Positions 47,429 through 60,100 are shown, counted from the first letter of the stretch. The stretch: DNA of 64,000 nt from Spirogloea muscicola (GCA_009602725.1 WELB01000023.1:733977-797976), one strand, 5' to 3'. Notes: a model not told the origin generated them from the sequence alone. Made by a program: numbers and translations.

Positions 47429-50092
47429 TCATTGCCGATGACCGTCAGGTAGCTGCACAACATGGTTGTATGGCACCTGTCTTTGCGGCATGCATGGTAC
47501 GCCATCCAATCCTTCCTCTTCGTCGTCATCGAACTCCAGCAAGTAACTAGTGCAGCAGCACATCACCCAGATTGCTGGATTAGTGATATGAACCGAGAGC
47601 AACAATCTCAACACAATGATAACCAATACAAGATCGGAAATTTGTGAGGAACATACACTGGCACCAAGTTTTTGTCAAGACTGGCAGCAGATGGTTCAGA
47701 CTCCCTAGACAATCTCCGTAATAGCCCGTGGAACAAATGCTGACCAAAGGGATCTCCTGCTCTTGCTCTTGTAAGGTCTAAAGCCATCGGAATTGCATGC
47801 ATTGATCATGCAGGCTTGCCCTGGAGAGCATGACTTACTCATCAGACTTCCGCTGCAATCGAGCAAGAGATTTGGAGAAGGTTGTAGTGCACACACAGAG
47901 GACGTGAAACACCAAGTGGATCAAGATTAGTCTTTGCAACTATTGGTGGATTATTCACCATGCCATGACAAGCACTCAGAGACAGTAGACGAGCCTTTCA
48001 GGTACTACTTAAAAGGTAGGTTGGGATCTCATGATGTTGTGCAAGCATTGGCTGCTGCTTGTATGGATGGTGTGAAAGTTTCAACATCCAAGGTCAGCAC
48101 ATTGACGGTAGCAGCTAGCTGACCTTCCTGGGTGGTCCTGCAACTCGAGCTCTATAGAGAGCAGTTGTGCCCGGGTAGACCGCCAGCACTTGGCTTCCAG
48201 GTGGGAACATGGATATATTTATGAGTTCTGGCCTCTTGGGAAGAGGAATGATGCAGGAAGCAGGTAACCTGTACTTTCTGTTGCCACACCAACTTAAGCA
48301 CTAAGTCACAATCTGCTGCAACAGCATCAGGGGCCACTGGAACAGTTAACTGTACTATGCAAGGGCAAGAAAGCAGCATGCATAGGATGTGTATGCTACT
48401 TATATGCAGCACCGTCTTGTAATTGAGTTGCACTGCATGATAGCTCACAAACACACCTCTGACTGCTCTCCTCATCATCGCCCGGCTCCTCATCTATTAC
48501 CTCATACCTACATGACATTGTAAGATGCATAATTAGGTCGGCTCTTTTCTCCATATGTTGCAGTATATAGTGAGATAACAAAACTATATGCCTGCTCAAA
48601 GTAATATGAGTTCTATCCATTTATGAATATCTGACTCTCAAGGCGTTTCCGACAAAGTCGTCCCTGACTTGAAAGGGTCACAAAGCGAAGACTCATTGAG
48701 TGCTTCACAGAGGTGTCACACCTGTTATTCTCACGGTCAAAGCGAGTAACCTTGACCACAATCCAGTCGTCCTTTTCAGCATCGTCTGGAGACCGTCGAG
48801 CAGCGACCTGCGACAGGAATGATCCACGATCACAATGATTGCAGCACATCTTCATGTCAGATCACCAGAAGCTTAAGCTTGATAAAGAAAAGTGTGTCTG
48901 CTTGCACGCCTCTGACAACAGCAGAACACATCAATGTTCTTGCTACCAGAATATTCAGAGTCACAGCTAGAAAGCTAGCAAAGTGGTTATATCAACGTAA
49001 GAAGCAAAATGTACGTGACATCAGTGGTGACAACAACATATGCAAGGACAAGGTAATATACCTGATCACCAATAGAGATGCTGTGGTCAAGCGAAGCTGG
49101 TGAATGGGACGACGACAGGAATGTGCCAGCCCGATTGGATACTCCGAGGCTCTCAGTCCTGACCTTCTTGCGCTTGTGGTCGTTCAATTCTGCCTCTGTG
49201 CCTGCTGGCCAAGGAGACAGGGGCCAATGCCATCCAGAAAGGAACCATGTGTCAGATAAGTATGTGCTTCGCTTTTGCGGATGCTATGGGCTTGATTCAA
49301 TAGCACTCATGCAGAGGGGCTATCTCAAATAACACGAGGTATAATAATGTGAAGAGGGTGTCATGTGAATTAGCCTTACCTGACTTTCTCCGCTGTGCAG
49401 ATTGGTGATTCGGCGAATTCAATGCCTCCACTTCTTTGATGCAATGCTGGAAAGCACTGCACAGTGAGAGGCCGCAACATTTATAGGTCCCAGTAATGCA
49501 CAGGTAGGTATCGAAGGAGGGCACGAAGTGCTGCCTGCTGAGTGCATCTTTAGACAGCATTCGTTACATCCACCTTAGGCACACCATGCACACGTGCAGA
49601 CATTGTCTGAGGCACTGCAAACACAGTAGATTTGGTCTACCTTTCTTCGGACTCTGCAAGCTGCTTCGCATCAGTGTAGAGCGTCCTTAGCTTCTCCCAG
49701 AGCTTCTCAGGATACTTCTCAGCCTTCTCTGTAGCTGTTCGCGAGTACAGTAACGTGTATGGCTATGAGAACACATGGTGGATTGAGAGATAGGCATTCA
49801 CAAGATAAGAAAGATATGGATTGCAGGCAATCTAAGCTGAGCCCCTGTGATCCACTTCAATGCAGCAAGATTGCGTCTCTGAGTGCCGGTGCGGCCCATC
49901 CAATGTGGGCCTTCAGTACCCAGGCCATCGAAATAGCCTGCCAAGTCAGGACCACGCTGTGATGCCGCACTCACCGACTTCCACCAGCTTGAGGTGGAAC
50001 TTGTTGATCTTCTTGAGGACCTCGTCCTCGCTCCGCCGAGCCCGGTCGAGTTCCCGCAGGCGCAGGTGGAAAGAGTCGGGCAGTGCAATCAT
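47429..50092 (-). CDS. SGF29: SAGA-associated factor 29 (tandem Tudor reader)
   Basis: A subunit of the SAGA histone acetyltransferase complex whose tandem Tudor domain reads H3K4 methylation. Exons: 50092-49975 (MIALPDSFHLRLRELDRARR, a coiled coil), 49734-49641, about 49446-49380, 49201-49062 (NDHKRKKVRTESLG), 48807-48722 (DDWIVVKVTRFDRENNR), 48507-48457 (YEVIDEEPGDDEESSQ), 48278-48124 and 47546-47429, ending in TGA. The Tudor blocks KYRLPASCIIPLP and VLAVYPGTTALYRARV lie in one exon but in two frames, offset by one base at a run of four C (48239-48242). Two joins are unresolved: the third exon's acceptor, and a probable micro-exon before YLLEFDDDEEEGLDG. The chain of conserved Tudor blocks makes the identity firm. 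Confidence 0.88.
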
Positions 50093-50389
50093 GTCGCGGC
50101 GCCGCGGCCCGGACCCCGCCTCCTCCTCTCTCTCCACGCAGAGGCGAGAGCCAGGAAGGCGGCGACGGCCGGGCCGGCGGCGGCAGCGGGAGGCGAGCAG
50201 GAGTGGGAGCGCCGAGGATTGATCGCCGCGCCGGCTCGCGAGAGAGACGGGGCAGTCGGGGTGCTCGCGGCGGGCAGGCCACCATTCCAGGCGCCGCCGA
50301 TGCCAGGGCACCCGCGCTGACCGGACACCAGCCACGCCAGCCGCCCCTCCGCTTCGCCTCTCCCATCCCCAGCGCTTTCGAGGCCCCTT

Positions 50390-50930
50390 CGGACCATGTC
50401 CGTTCTCGTCGGGCTGGCTTTCCACAGCCCCTCGCCTTCTCTCCTTGTACAGTATTGGCATGAATTGGCCTCTCTTTCATGCGCCCCGCGCGCCTTCTCT
50501 CTTGGATTAGCTTACTTTACATTTATTGGCGCGCAGTGCCCAGTGGGCCCCTCGCGAGAGGACCTGGCCAGGTGACATGGCCTTCTGGGACCGAGAGCCC
50601 GTTTGCCGTTGGCAGTTGCACTAGACGCTGGCGGTCACCAATGGCAGCCTTCCGGCCCTTCTTCCGGCCCCTTCGGACTTTGTCTCGGCTTCTGGGCTGG
50701 CCTTTCACAGCCGTCGCCCCCGTTTGAGAAGACCGTTCTTCCGATCCTTTTACTGGTACTGGCGACGAGCGTCCTCCAGCTCACGTGCCCTGTTCGTGCT
50801 TCCCAGCTTGTGCTGGCTTGTCACCAAGTACACCTTACAGGTGGCTGTGAAAGAAGAGAGCTCTTGTGAAAGGCCAGCCCCAATTGAGAATGGACAAGGT
50901 CCGAAATGGTCGGAAGGGGCAAACGACCAA
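50390..50930. mobile_element. LINE UTR words and dispersed-repeat copy
   Basis: Plus-strand GGGCTGGCTTTCCACAGCCC (50411) and CTGGGCTGGCCTTTCACAGC (50693), and minus-strand GGCCAGCCC (50872), are LINE 3'-UTR words. Bases 50440-50505 match the second dispersed repeat (CATGAATTGGCCTC, then GCGCCCCGCGCGCCTTCTCT). The first lies about 300 bp upstream of SGF29, pointing away from it. Confidence 0.55.
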
Positions 50931-51968
50931 TTTAATTTCCGCCACACAAAAGCACTCGTGTTGGTACCTCCACTTTTTATCCTGGGAGCCCCGACTTTCT
51001 CGTCACTGCTCGCCTTGATCCACTTTGTGCTTGCAGTGAGTAAACTTTTGCCTACCCGCTTGCTCGACGCATGGGCAGCCGCTTCATGCGCACATACCCG
51101 GGGCCCGGGTCCCTTCCTGCTGCTGCTGCTGCTGCATGAAATACTAATATTGATGCAGCAGCTATGACTGCTTACTTCGACATGTTCTGCACTGCTGCCG
51201 TAAGTGAGAACTACCATGGAGTACTGCATGCACAATGAGTTGACATGTTTGCTCACAATGAACTGCACCTGAATGGGGTGCATGGCGGTGCCATTCTTTA
51301 CAGGAACAGCAACTAACATTGTGCTCAATGTGATCTTCAACTCGGTGTGCATGTGCTCCTTCTTACATAGTGAACTCATGTAAAGCTGGGCACCATGACA
51401 TTAACAAGATCCTCTTTGTGCAATTTGTGAGGTTCAAAAGCTTCTGTCCGTCTTATGGGCATGGCAAAAAGACAAGCAGAATGATGTCCATAGTGGCAAA
51501 CACTCGATGCTTTCCCTGCAAGTCATCCCTCTTCCAACCCTCACCAGCTCTCCCTCTTTTGTCTCTGCCCAAGTGTTGTCACATTCTTCCTCTCTGTTCT
51601 TCCTCCCGTCGTCCCTCGACTTGCAAACCCCCTCAGTCCTCTCACCTTTTTGTCTCTGATAAGAGCCGCCTCTTTGCGATATCATCATGACACTACCTGC
51701 CATGCTCTCAATATATTAAGACAAGCAACGTATGATACCTAAGACAAGCACTGGAAGGGGCAAAGGCAGCCGCCAGCGCTTGGCCTAACGGATGAGCTCA
51801 CTCCATTCTAAGATGTTGACAAGGAGCTGCCACAGATTTAGACACACAGAGACGATTGCAGTGCCAGGTGCCATGATGTATGAGGTCAAAGATTAACCAT
51901 CAAATGTCCGATTTTTTGAGTGGCAAGAAAAAGTGCCCACAATGGCATTAGATAAGCAATGCAGTCGT
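50931..51968. other. Intergenic; nothing recognised
   Basis: A minus-strand open stretch at about 50750-51379 overlaps LINE debris and has no domain. A short (CTG)n run lies at 51118-51136. No exon chain was found before the glycine cleavage H gene's stop. Confidence 0.4.
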
Positions 51969-52658
51969 CTAATGTTCTGCCTTTGCACAGTGCTCCTTGT
52001 AAGCACTTTCGTCGAGCAGGGAGTCTGTGGCAGATGTATCATCCAACTTCACCTTCATCATCCACCCTTCTGCAAATGGGTCATCGTTGACCTGCCACAA
52101 GTTCCACTTGCGAAGCATGTAAGGTACACAGCGGAGTCTGAAGATGAAGATAGGTCAATCCAGCAGCCATAGCTTCTGAACAGAAGCAGCGCTGACCTTT
52201 CCAGGCGAACTCTTTAGCTCTTCATTGATTTCCACCACCTTTCCCGAGACAGGAGAGTAGACATCGCTTGCAGCCTTCACGCTCTCTACCACTCCGAATG
52301 GCTCGTCCTTGGTAACTGTAGCCCCAACCTCCGGCAGCTCCACATAGACTATTTCACCAAGCTCAGCCTGTGCAAAATCGGAGATCCCTACAGTGCCGAT
52401 CTCGCCATCCAGCGCAATGTACTCGTGGGACTTGAGGTATCTCCGGTTCTCTGATGCTGTGTGGAGCATTGGTCAATTCCAATATCTCTCAATGTCCACC
52501 TCAGATCCCATGTCATTTGAGCACCTGCTTGATCATCTCGAGGTGACAAGAAGTGGTGCAAGCAATGCTTCTCACATACAGGAGGCGTAGTGGCGGCTGA
52601 GCAGAGCGAGCCGTCCATCCACGGGAGCGAGGCAGCGCACCCTCAGCTGGCAAGCCAC
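51969..52658 (-). CDS. GCSH: Glycine cleavage system H protein (first exon unresolved)
   Basis: The mitochondrial lipoyl carrier that shuttles the aminomethyl group between P, T and L proteins in photorespiratory glycine oxidation. Exons 52658-52580, 52456-52197 and 52091-51969 join in phase. The first ends the presequence (LALLSRHYASSSENRR). The second has YLKSHEYIALDGEIGTVGIS, DFAQAELGEIVYVELPEVGA and the lipoylation site ESVKAASDVYSPVSGKVVEI. The third has VNDDPFAEGWMMKVKLDD and LLDESAYKEHCAKAEH, ending in TAG at the usual family length. The start codon lies upstream; an ATG near 52845 precedes a donor but does not join in phase, so exon 1 is open. It needs octanoyl transfer and a lipoyl synthase, but the one in this window looks plastidial. 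Confidence 0.92.
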
Positions 52659-53815
52659 CTGAGATGCAAGCAACCTGGTTGCGCACAATGCAGGGTGTTA
52701 TGAGGGGGGTGTGATAGAGGCTTTGAGGCTTGGTAGCATTTCTCGTGCAGTTCAAGCAAGGCACTGCAGTCCTGCTGGAATGCCGATCGAGTGCGACCAC
52801 AGGCAATGCAGGGCAGAGTTACCGGACGGCCATCTTCGCTCTGCCTCTGGCAAAGACGGCCTGCGAAGCGCCTTTGTCCCCCGGTGGCGGATCGCGGCAG
52901 ACACCAAAGACCTGCCGGGCCGGCGCGGTCAGGAGCGCCGCAGTCGCTGCGCGGGCAGGAGGCGCCGCCGCCGCCGCTCGACACGCGCAGCCGAGTGGGG
53001 TACGGCGCGAAACTGAAACCCTCGGATTGAAGAGACACGAGATGTGGAAGGGGCCCCCGCTTGACGGCTGTGCCGCTCCCGGCAGTCAGCTCCTGGCCAA
53101 TACAGTAAGCGGTTCCCTGAGGGGGGGGGGGGGGCCCGGTAATGCGAAATGCATGAGGAGAATATTGGCTCGGTTTGGTCTCACAGTCTATTTTCCATGT
53201 CCGGTGTGCTCCTTTCTCGATAAATCCGCGTCAAGTGGCCCACCATCCCCGCTTGCCGCAGGGGAAATGCAAGGACGAGATACCCCCCGGCCCCCCGGCG
53301 CCGCCCATTCCCGGGGCGTTATCCACGGCCTGCCTGCCGTTGCTGGTGGTGGCTGGCGAGACGGGTGGCCGGCGAGAGCGCCGTCGTGGGAGAACGCGAG
53401 ACGTAACGAAAAGGGTGGGGAGAAGAAATAGAGCACTTCCAAACGGGGAGTGGCGACGCGGGTCCCCGTGGCCGCACGATGGGGCTGCGCTCCCCGGGAG
53501 GGGGCATCCTGCCGTCGGATGGCAGGACCCCTATCCGGCTCCCCCAGCGGCGCCACGGCGGCGGCTGCACGCTGGCCGTCGTGGGGCCCGCCGGAGCGAA
53601 GCGAGCGGCCGTCAGCCGGGGATCGTCATTGGCGTTCGTCGTTCCCCTCAGCGGCGGCCTTCGTCGGGGCGTCGTCGGGGCGCAGCTGCTGGCGCCGCTA
53701 AGCCCGACAGTGGTGGCCCGAGACGAGCCCCCCGCTAAGACGGGACGAGCGCTACTGGCTCCTCGGCCCTGCCGTCGTTACCCCGGTGCTCCATGAAGCT
53801 CAGAAGAAGCTCAGT
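52659..53815. other. GC-rich flank; no gene recognised
   Basis: The part up to about 53050 probably holds the first exon and promoter of the H-protein gene. A run of 13 G lies near 53121-53133. The GC-rich block 53440-53790 is open in several frames on both strands, which at this base composition means little. Confidence 0.4.
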
Positions 53816-53827
53816 GAAGCTTTTCCC

Positions 53828-54016
53828 AAGGCTGAAATTGGCCTCCCTGTCCTTTGCTTCTCTCTCATTTGCATGCGCACCGCGCGCGCCTTTCTTCCAA
53901 AGTGGGCGAGGGCTGTGCAAAGCCAGCCCGAAAGAGGGAAGGCGCGCGGGGCGCATGAAATGAAAGAGAGGCCAATTCAAGCCAATACATTGTTCAGGCA
54001 GAGTCGAGTGAAAGAG
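53828..54016. repeat. Inverted pair of the second dispersed repeat
   Basis: A reverse copy (53830-53897: AAATTGGCCTCC, then CGCGCGCGCCTTTCTT) and a forward copy (53939-54016: AGGCGCGCGGGGCGCATGAA, then CAATTCAAGCCAATACATTG and GGCAGAGTCGAGTG) face each other across about 40 bp, which includes a LINE UTR word (AGCCAGCCCGAAAG). The two arms could form a foldback. Confidence 0.65.
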
Positions 54017-54117
54017 AGAGTGACTATTCCAGTAGAGGGCGATGGCTGATTGGCCACCCCATGAACAGAAATTGACAAGGTCCGAAGGGGCCGTAAAGCT
54101 CAAAGCTGACTTAGGTC

Positions 54118-54390
54118 CAGCTTAAGGAGGGATCGTGTATTAGAAAGAAATGTAGGCCAAATGGCCAGGTACAAAGGCAAGCACATCTAAAAATCTACAT
54201 AACCTACAGCAGATTGACCCGCTCAATAACCACGGGTCAAAACATAAAGGTCACTACTCGATGCATGAATACTAGATGCCAGGAACGGAGCCCTTCTGCC
54301 ACCTACTAGAGCTCGCCCAGCTTTCTGGTGCAAGGCACTAGCCTGAGCACGCTGCAAACAGGCCGAAACTCGACGTCGCAAGAGCGACNG
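54118..54390 (-). mobile_element. LINE 3' end, decayed
   Basis: Plus-strand words GGCCAGGTACAAAGGCAAGC, GACCCGCTCAATAACCACG and GAGCACGCTGCAAACAGGC, then CTCGACGTCGCAAGAGCGA, match the reverse complement of the LINE tail and C-terminal coding region in the same order as at 26200-26425. It ends at an unresolved base (54390), about 150 bp upstream of the aldolase start codon, and points away from it. Confidence 0.7.
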
Positions 54391-54465
54391 AGCTTAGAGA
54401 CCATCAAGCCCTTTCGCCAACCCTTTCTTACCGCCCCGTCTCGTACCTCAGTTGCCGGAGCATCC

Positions 54466-54491
54466 GCCGCCGCCGCCGCCGCCGCCAACGC

Positions 54492-54522
<31 letters not shown>

Positions 54523-54527
54523 GCCCG
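54466..54527. repeat. (GCC)n run in the aldolase 5' UTR
   Basis: About 20 GCC-type triplets, with one AAC and one GCT interruption, end 10 bp before a Kozak-like CCCGCCACCATG. Confidence 0.85.
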
Positions 54528-54537
54528 GCCCGCCACC

Positions 54538-55835
54538 ATGTCTTGCTACGTCGGGAAATATGCTGGTGAGCAGCGCAGCCCTGGCCGCGGCGAACTCGCG
54601 CCGCCATCCGCGGTGCAATCGGCCGCCTCCGCCGCCGCCCCATTGCGTCGCAAATGCTGGTTGTCTCGGAGACGCGACTGCCATTGGATTGCCTTCACGC
54701 CCTCGACGTAAAGCAAAGCTAAATAGGTCCTCCGAAGCGGATGCGGCCCACTGAATCGCCTCCTCGGATGCTGCACCGGACGCCGCAGAGGAGCTCGTCA
54801 AGAATGCCAAGTACATCGCGACGCCCGGGAAGGGCATCCTGGCGGCGGAACGAGAGCACGGGGACCATTGGGAAGCGCCTGGCCAGCATCGGCGTGGAGA
54901 ACGTGGAGGCCAACCGGCAGGCGTTGCGCGAGCTCCTCTTCTGCACGCCCGGTGTGCTGCCGTTCCTCAGCGGCGTGATCCTGTTCGAGGAGACGCTGTA
55001 CCAGAAGACCATGGCGGGCAAGCCGTTCGTGGACGTCATGCTCGAGGGCGGCGTCCTCCCGGGCATCAAGGTGGACCTGGGCGTCGTGGACCTGGCGGGC
55101 ACCAACGGCGAGACGACGACGCAGGGCCACGATGGGCTGGCCGGCCGGTGCGCCAAGTACTACCAGGCGGGCGCGCGCTTCGCCAAGTGGCGCGCCGTGC
55201 TCAAGATTAGCGACTTCGAGCCGTCGGAGCTGTCGATCCAGTTGAATGCGCAGGGCCTGGCGCGCTACGCCATCATCTGCCAGGAGAACGGCCTCGTGCC
55301 CATCGTGGAGCCCGAGATCCTGGTCGACGGCAGCCACTCGATCGAGAAGTGCGCGGAGGTGTCGGAGCGCGTCCTGGCGGCGTGCTACAAGGCGCTCAAC
55401 GAGCACAAGGTCCTGCTGGAGGGCACGCTGCTCAAGCCCAACATGGTGACGCCCGGATCCGAGGCCGCCAAGGTGGACGCCGAGACCATCGCCAAGATGA
55501 CCGTGCGCACCCTCCAGCGCACCGTCCCCTGCGCCGTGCCCGGCGTCATGTTCCTCTCCGGCGGCCAGAGCGAGGAGGAGGCGACCAAGAACCTCAACGC
55601 CATGAACCAGCTCCAGACAATCAGGCCGTGGACGCTCTCCTTCTCATACGGCCGCGCGCTGCAGAAGACCACCCTCTCGACGTGGGGCGGGAAGCCCGAG
55701 AATGTACAGGCTGCACAGCAGGCTTTCCTGGAGCGGGCCAAGGCGAACTCAGAAGCCACGCTGGGCAAGTATGGCGGCGGTGCAGGCGGTGCTGGTGCCG
55801 CTGAGAGCCTCCATGTGACTGGCTACAAGTACTAG
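54538..55835 (+). CDS. FBA: Class I fructose-bisphosphate aldolase, probably cytosolic
   Basis: Cleaves fructose-1,6-bisphosphate to two triose phosphates through a Lys Schiff base. Exon 1 (54538-54565, MSCYVGKYA) joins exon 2 (54789-55835). Blocks: [98 protein letters not shown], the Schiff-base segment [47 protein letters not shown] and the functional C-terminal Tyr (HVTGYKY, then TAG). No transit peptide is present, which suggests the cytosolic isoform. The conserved AADESTGT is split over two frames by one extra A at 54849-54850 (GGCGGAACGAGAGC where GGCGGACGAGAGC is expected). As every other block is intact, a sequence error or a very recent lesion is likely. Confidence 0.93.
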
Positions 55836-57172
55836 AGCAATCATTCGGACTGTCTTTTTTTGTTGGTAAGGATATGGATCTGTTAAGATCGGGTGAACGT
55901 CTTTGTCCCCAATCAGGCAGGGCTGTGAGGCAGGGGCTGCATTCTGCAGGAAGAAGCAAGACTGTTGAGCACTTACGAACTTGCTTACGGGCATGCATGA
56001 GATATCTGCTACTGTGAGCTGCACGATCACTGGCCATTGAGCACATTGTTGGGCACATATCAGGCACAGAGCTCTCTGTCTTCGTTGATTGGTCTGCGGA
56101 TCACATGCTAGGTCCAAGGAGACAGACCACTGAAACCTCTGCATCCCTTTACTAAAGAAACAGCACACCTGTCAGTTGACCTGATAGGGGGCTGAAAAAT
56201 TCTCACTCCCATGTTTCAGCAGCCCATAAAAGCACGCATCTGTACAGGTCCTGCGTGAAGACCTGCAATGTAACAATGCGCTGCCTGCCTTGTGCAGCCA
56301 TCATTGTTGACATCTTGATGGGCCGATCTTCTATGTTGGGAGTCTACCCATCGCCCCACTTTGCTTTGCAATCATCAAATATACTTCAGATTTCTCTACT
56401 ATGCTTGTGGTCTCAAGAAGCTCGCATTCACAGCTAGTGTGCATGCTTGTGCTGTTTAAGGAGCCTCTTCCTTGATTGCCTATATCTCACTGCTAGCCTT
56501 GTACGCCATTTCTCCCGGCTCTGAGGAAGCTCCTGTACAATACATTGCCAAAATGTTGACGGATGAAGAGATCTGTGTGGCACCTGAATAACCACTCAGT
56601 ATCAGCTGGCCTACTTGGCAAAAGTGTCTGGTGGCTTTGGCCACCAAGTTTCTCTCAATAACCTCTTCCTAGTCTGAGTTGAAATGTTCAACTTAGACAC
56701 AACGCACCTTGACGAAGCAACAAGCCGCAAATCGGGGCTTGAAATAATGGCACGCTTCTCCACACAAGCTTCTCTACCTCAACAGCACCCAGCCATAAAG
56801 CAAGAATCTAAGGACGTCTTGTAACGCTGCCTAATGCCTCCCTAATATACACAGCCCTGAGGTCAAAGTTTGAAAGGTTGGCAACTGCTCATTTTCCGGA
56901 GTTGGACTTTCTTAGCCTGTGAGAAAACAAAGCATCACGTAAGAGTTGGTATACGAAATTGCAGAAGGCTAGTGCATTCTCTGGGTAATAGTCTCTTCAC
57001 TGACTCTGATTAGACGAACCTGTGACAACTGTTTGCTATGAAGCAATTCATGTCTTCTTTTTAGAAGGAGTGACAGGATCTATATCTTACTATTGACCGC
57101 CTGCACATAGGCAGCAGCTTTCGCTGACGGAAATGCAGGGCTGATTGCCACAGCGCCAAGCGCTGATTATGC
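55836..57172. other. Intergenic between convergent genes; nothing recognised
   Basis: Separates the stops of the aldolase (+) and lipin (-) genes. It is AT-richer than the exons, with no exon chain, RNA gene or LINE fragment seen. Confidence 0.45.
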
Positions 57173-60100
57173 TTACTTGGGCGCCGTGGCATGCTTGTCA
57201 TCAATTTCTGGTAGGGGTATCTTCCAGTAATTCCACGAGTTGTAATCCTCCTGCAGGTATAACGGTACAGGGTCCAGAGATGCCAAATGCTCAACAACTA
57301 CGGAAGAAAGACTGGCACTGCGACCTTCGCTTTAAAATATCCATTACCTAAGAGAAGTAGCTTCCCACTGGAAAGCAAGGTCACAACTATGTAATCTGCA
57401 TCAACTGCATTGCCAATTTTGACTGTGGTGAGTACACTTACAGCCTCAGCAGAATTGACAGGAGGGAACATATCGTCAACAAGGTCATGCAATGTTGTGT
57501 ACGACCTCACGTCCACTCGCTTGTTGACCACAATCTCTCCCTGCAATGCAGAAGTCCAGGTAGCAAGTGCCACTGTGAAAGCCCATACAAACTGCACAGA
57601 CCATAAAATCTTGCTGCCTATGCATGTCTTCTGCTTCCAAGAGCTTCAAGCTCTGCAATGGAGTATATGAGGCATCAACTGTACTGGGCACGACCCAGCA
57701 CTTCAGAGCAAAAGCTGCAGTCAAATACCTTGGGATTGATCGTATAGATCTTCCCCTTAGGAATCCCCACAGCCTCATAGCTTATTTCGTCAGTGTCGCG
57801 GTTTCCAAAACCAGCATAGAAAGGGTTGACATCATTTGGAAACAAAGCCCGAATCGCCTGCACAAGTGCACGTGACAACGGGTCTGAGCATTGACTTGAT
57901 ATTGCAAGTAGTCAGCTGCCCATAACCTGCCACCATAACAGCAGATTTCACAAGAAGCACCAAGGAGGACAACCGGTGATCAAGACACTGCTGCTCACCT
58001 GCAGGCAGTTGATCTTAAATTCGTGAGGCGCCCTTCGTATGACTGCCAGCACAAGAATCTTCATGAGCTGATCTGTGTAGCTGCCCTGACACACCTTTTT
58101 GCAGTAATCTTCGCACAGATGTATGACTCCAGAGGACTAGGATATGGGCCAAACTACAACTTGTAGTGATGCACAACCCACTTGCACTGAACTCTGAGGA
58201 GATACTTTTGGAGGTGAGCAAGGAGAACCTTCACGATAAAGAGACGGAAATAGCCCATCAGGCGATATTACGACAGGTCCTTCCGGCAAGCCCATGCCAT
58301 CCTGCAAGAGCTTGTCAGATACTAGACTTAGAGGAGCAGCAATGTACTTAGAGGGCACCTATTTATTGCCATGCATCTTTCATGAATGCATCTTTCCAGC
58401 CAGGCTGGATAGCTCACACATGTGCGCAGGAAACTGTATGGCAACCCGTAATGTTCAAGCAAGCAGCATCATGGAGGTTGTTGGACACTAACTTGTTTCA
58501 GATTAAAAAGAAAGGTACGAGTAAGGTAAGCTTGGGAGATAGCCCGTGCACTCAGGAACATGAATTCGTAGCCATTCTCCTGCAAGCACAGGTAAACGAT
58601 CTGAGCACCTCGATAGACCAGCACGAGCATCACGTAACATTGCCTGATACGACAACAGTCAAATGTGACAATGTGGATGTCACATATGCCATGCAAGAGC
58701 ACCAAGAACGTGCATGTGGTGCCTTCGTCTGTGCAAACTTATTTGCATCTGCATTTGACTAATCGATCGTCATCTCGAAGTGAATTACCTTAATAGCTGA
58801 GAAAAGGCGAGCCACACCCAGCTGAGACCAGTCCCTTCCAACTAGGGGCATCACTTGCCCAAGGAGGTCAGACCTGCACAGAGAGGTTCATCAGCAATGC
58901 CAGGCAACTATGTTTCTTGGGATTGTCTTGAAGTCCCACTTCATTGCATACATAAGAGCTCTAGGTGCTTTCACTTAAGCAAATTATCAGCAGTTGAGCA
59001 ACATGAGTACCTGGTTATTGTGCCATCCACGTCTGAAATGACTATCCTTGTTTTCCACTTCCACAGATACAATGATGCTTCAACCTGTGACAGCAACCAA
59101 CTGTGCTGCAATGAAATAGGATATGTAGATTGTCACGCAGCACAATATCTTGCACAGAAAAAATGACCTTTGGCACAAATAGCCGATACTACAACAGATT
59201 GTGATAGTGTACAGACCTGCTGGCGACCGAGGACGCGAGTGACGAAGTTAAAGTGAATGCAGCTCTTCCCCTCCTTCAAATTCAGCAATTTTAGCTGCTC
59301 CGAAGTTGGCAAGTAAGAACGCACTTTCCTTTTTCTGAAGTGGAATCCATTTCTTCCAGCGAGTAGGTCCTGTACAAGGGGACTGTCGTGGGCGGTCCCT
59401 GTCAAAAGAGCAACGGTATAACACGTAAGTCCAGATTACCCTCTACGAGGTGCTGCATCTCTTCTCTACACACTTACATTTGCCATCTTCTATTTGCTGA
59501 CTTCCCAGGCATCATGTACAATCAAGAATGGCTCATAGGATAAGACACAGCAACAAAGAATTATTGCTCCATGCTCCATGCTTACCAACAGCAGCCAGAA
59601 GTGCAGCTTGAGAGATTCGATCTGCCCGTGAGGGAGGGCTTCCAGTCCCTCCAAACGGCCAGAGCTTCCACTGGCTGCTTGCAGCAGCAGTCGGTCTCGC
59701 AGGCACGATCGCCAGTGCAGATGTGCTGGGTGCTTCTGGTTTCTCCACTGCTATGGAGCCATCTGAGGCACCATCTGTCACAGGGATGAACCTGCCGAAA
59801 GCAAGCATGCCCAACAGGAGGGGCTGCACCGTATGCCACGGATAATACTTGCCCCCAACTCTTACAACCAGCAAGTTGCTGGACGTCACCTCTCTGTAGG
59901 AGCTGACGAAATGCTCAAGTGTGACCACCTTGGAGGAAAATGCTGCTGCTGCTTCTTTCGAACCCATTCCTTCCACAAGTAGGTCTCTGCAGAGAGAGAG
60001 CTCCATCCCAGTGCCTGACAATTGACTGATCTCAGCTCCTGCACCAGCATGCGTCAAGTCACTTTCTTGTTCCTGCCCCTCCAGCATGTCACTATGCGAC

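Noticed and set aside
50750-51379. A ~209-codon minus-strand frame upstream of the H-protein gene
   Set aside because: It overlaps LINE UTR words, contains a low-complexity Ser run and shows no family pattern.
54798-55406. A ~200-codon antisense frame over the aldolase
   Set aside because: It is explained by the GC-rich third positions of the sense gene; no motifs were seen.
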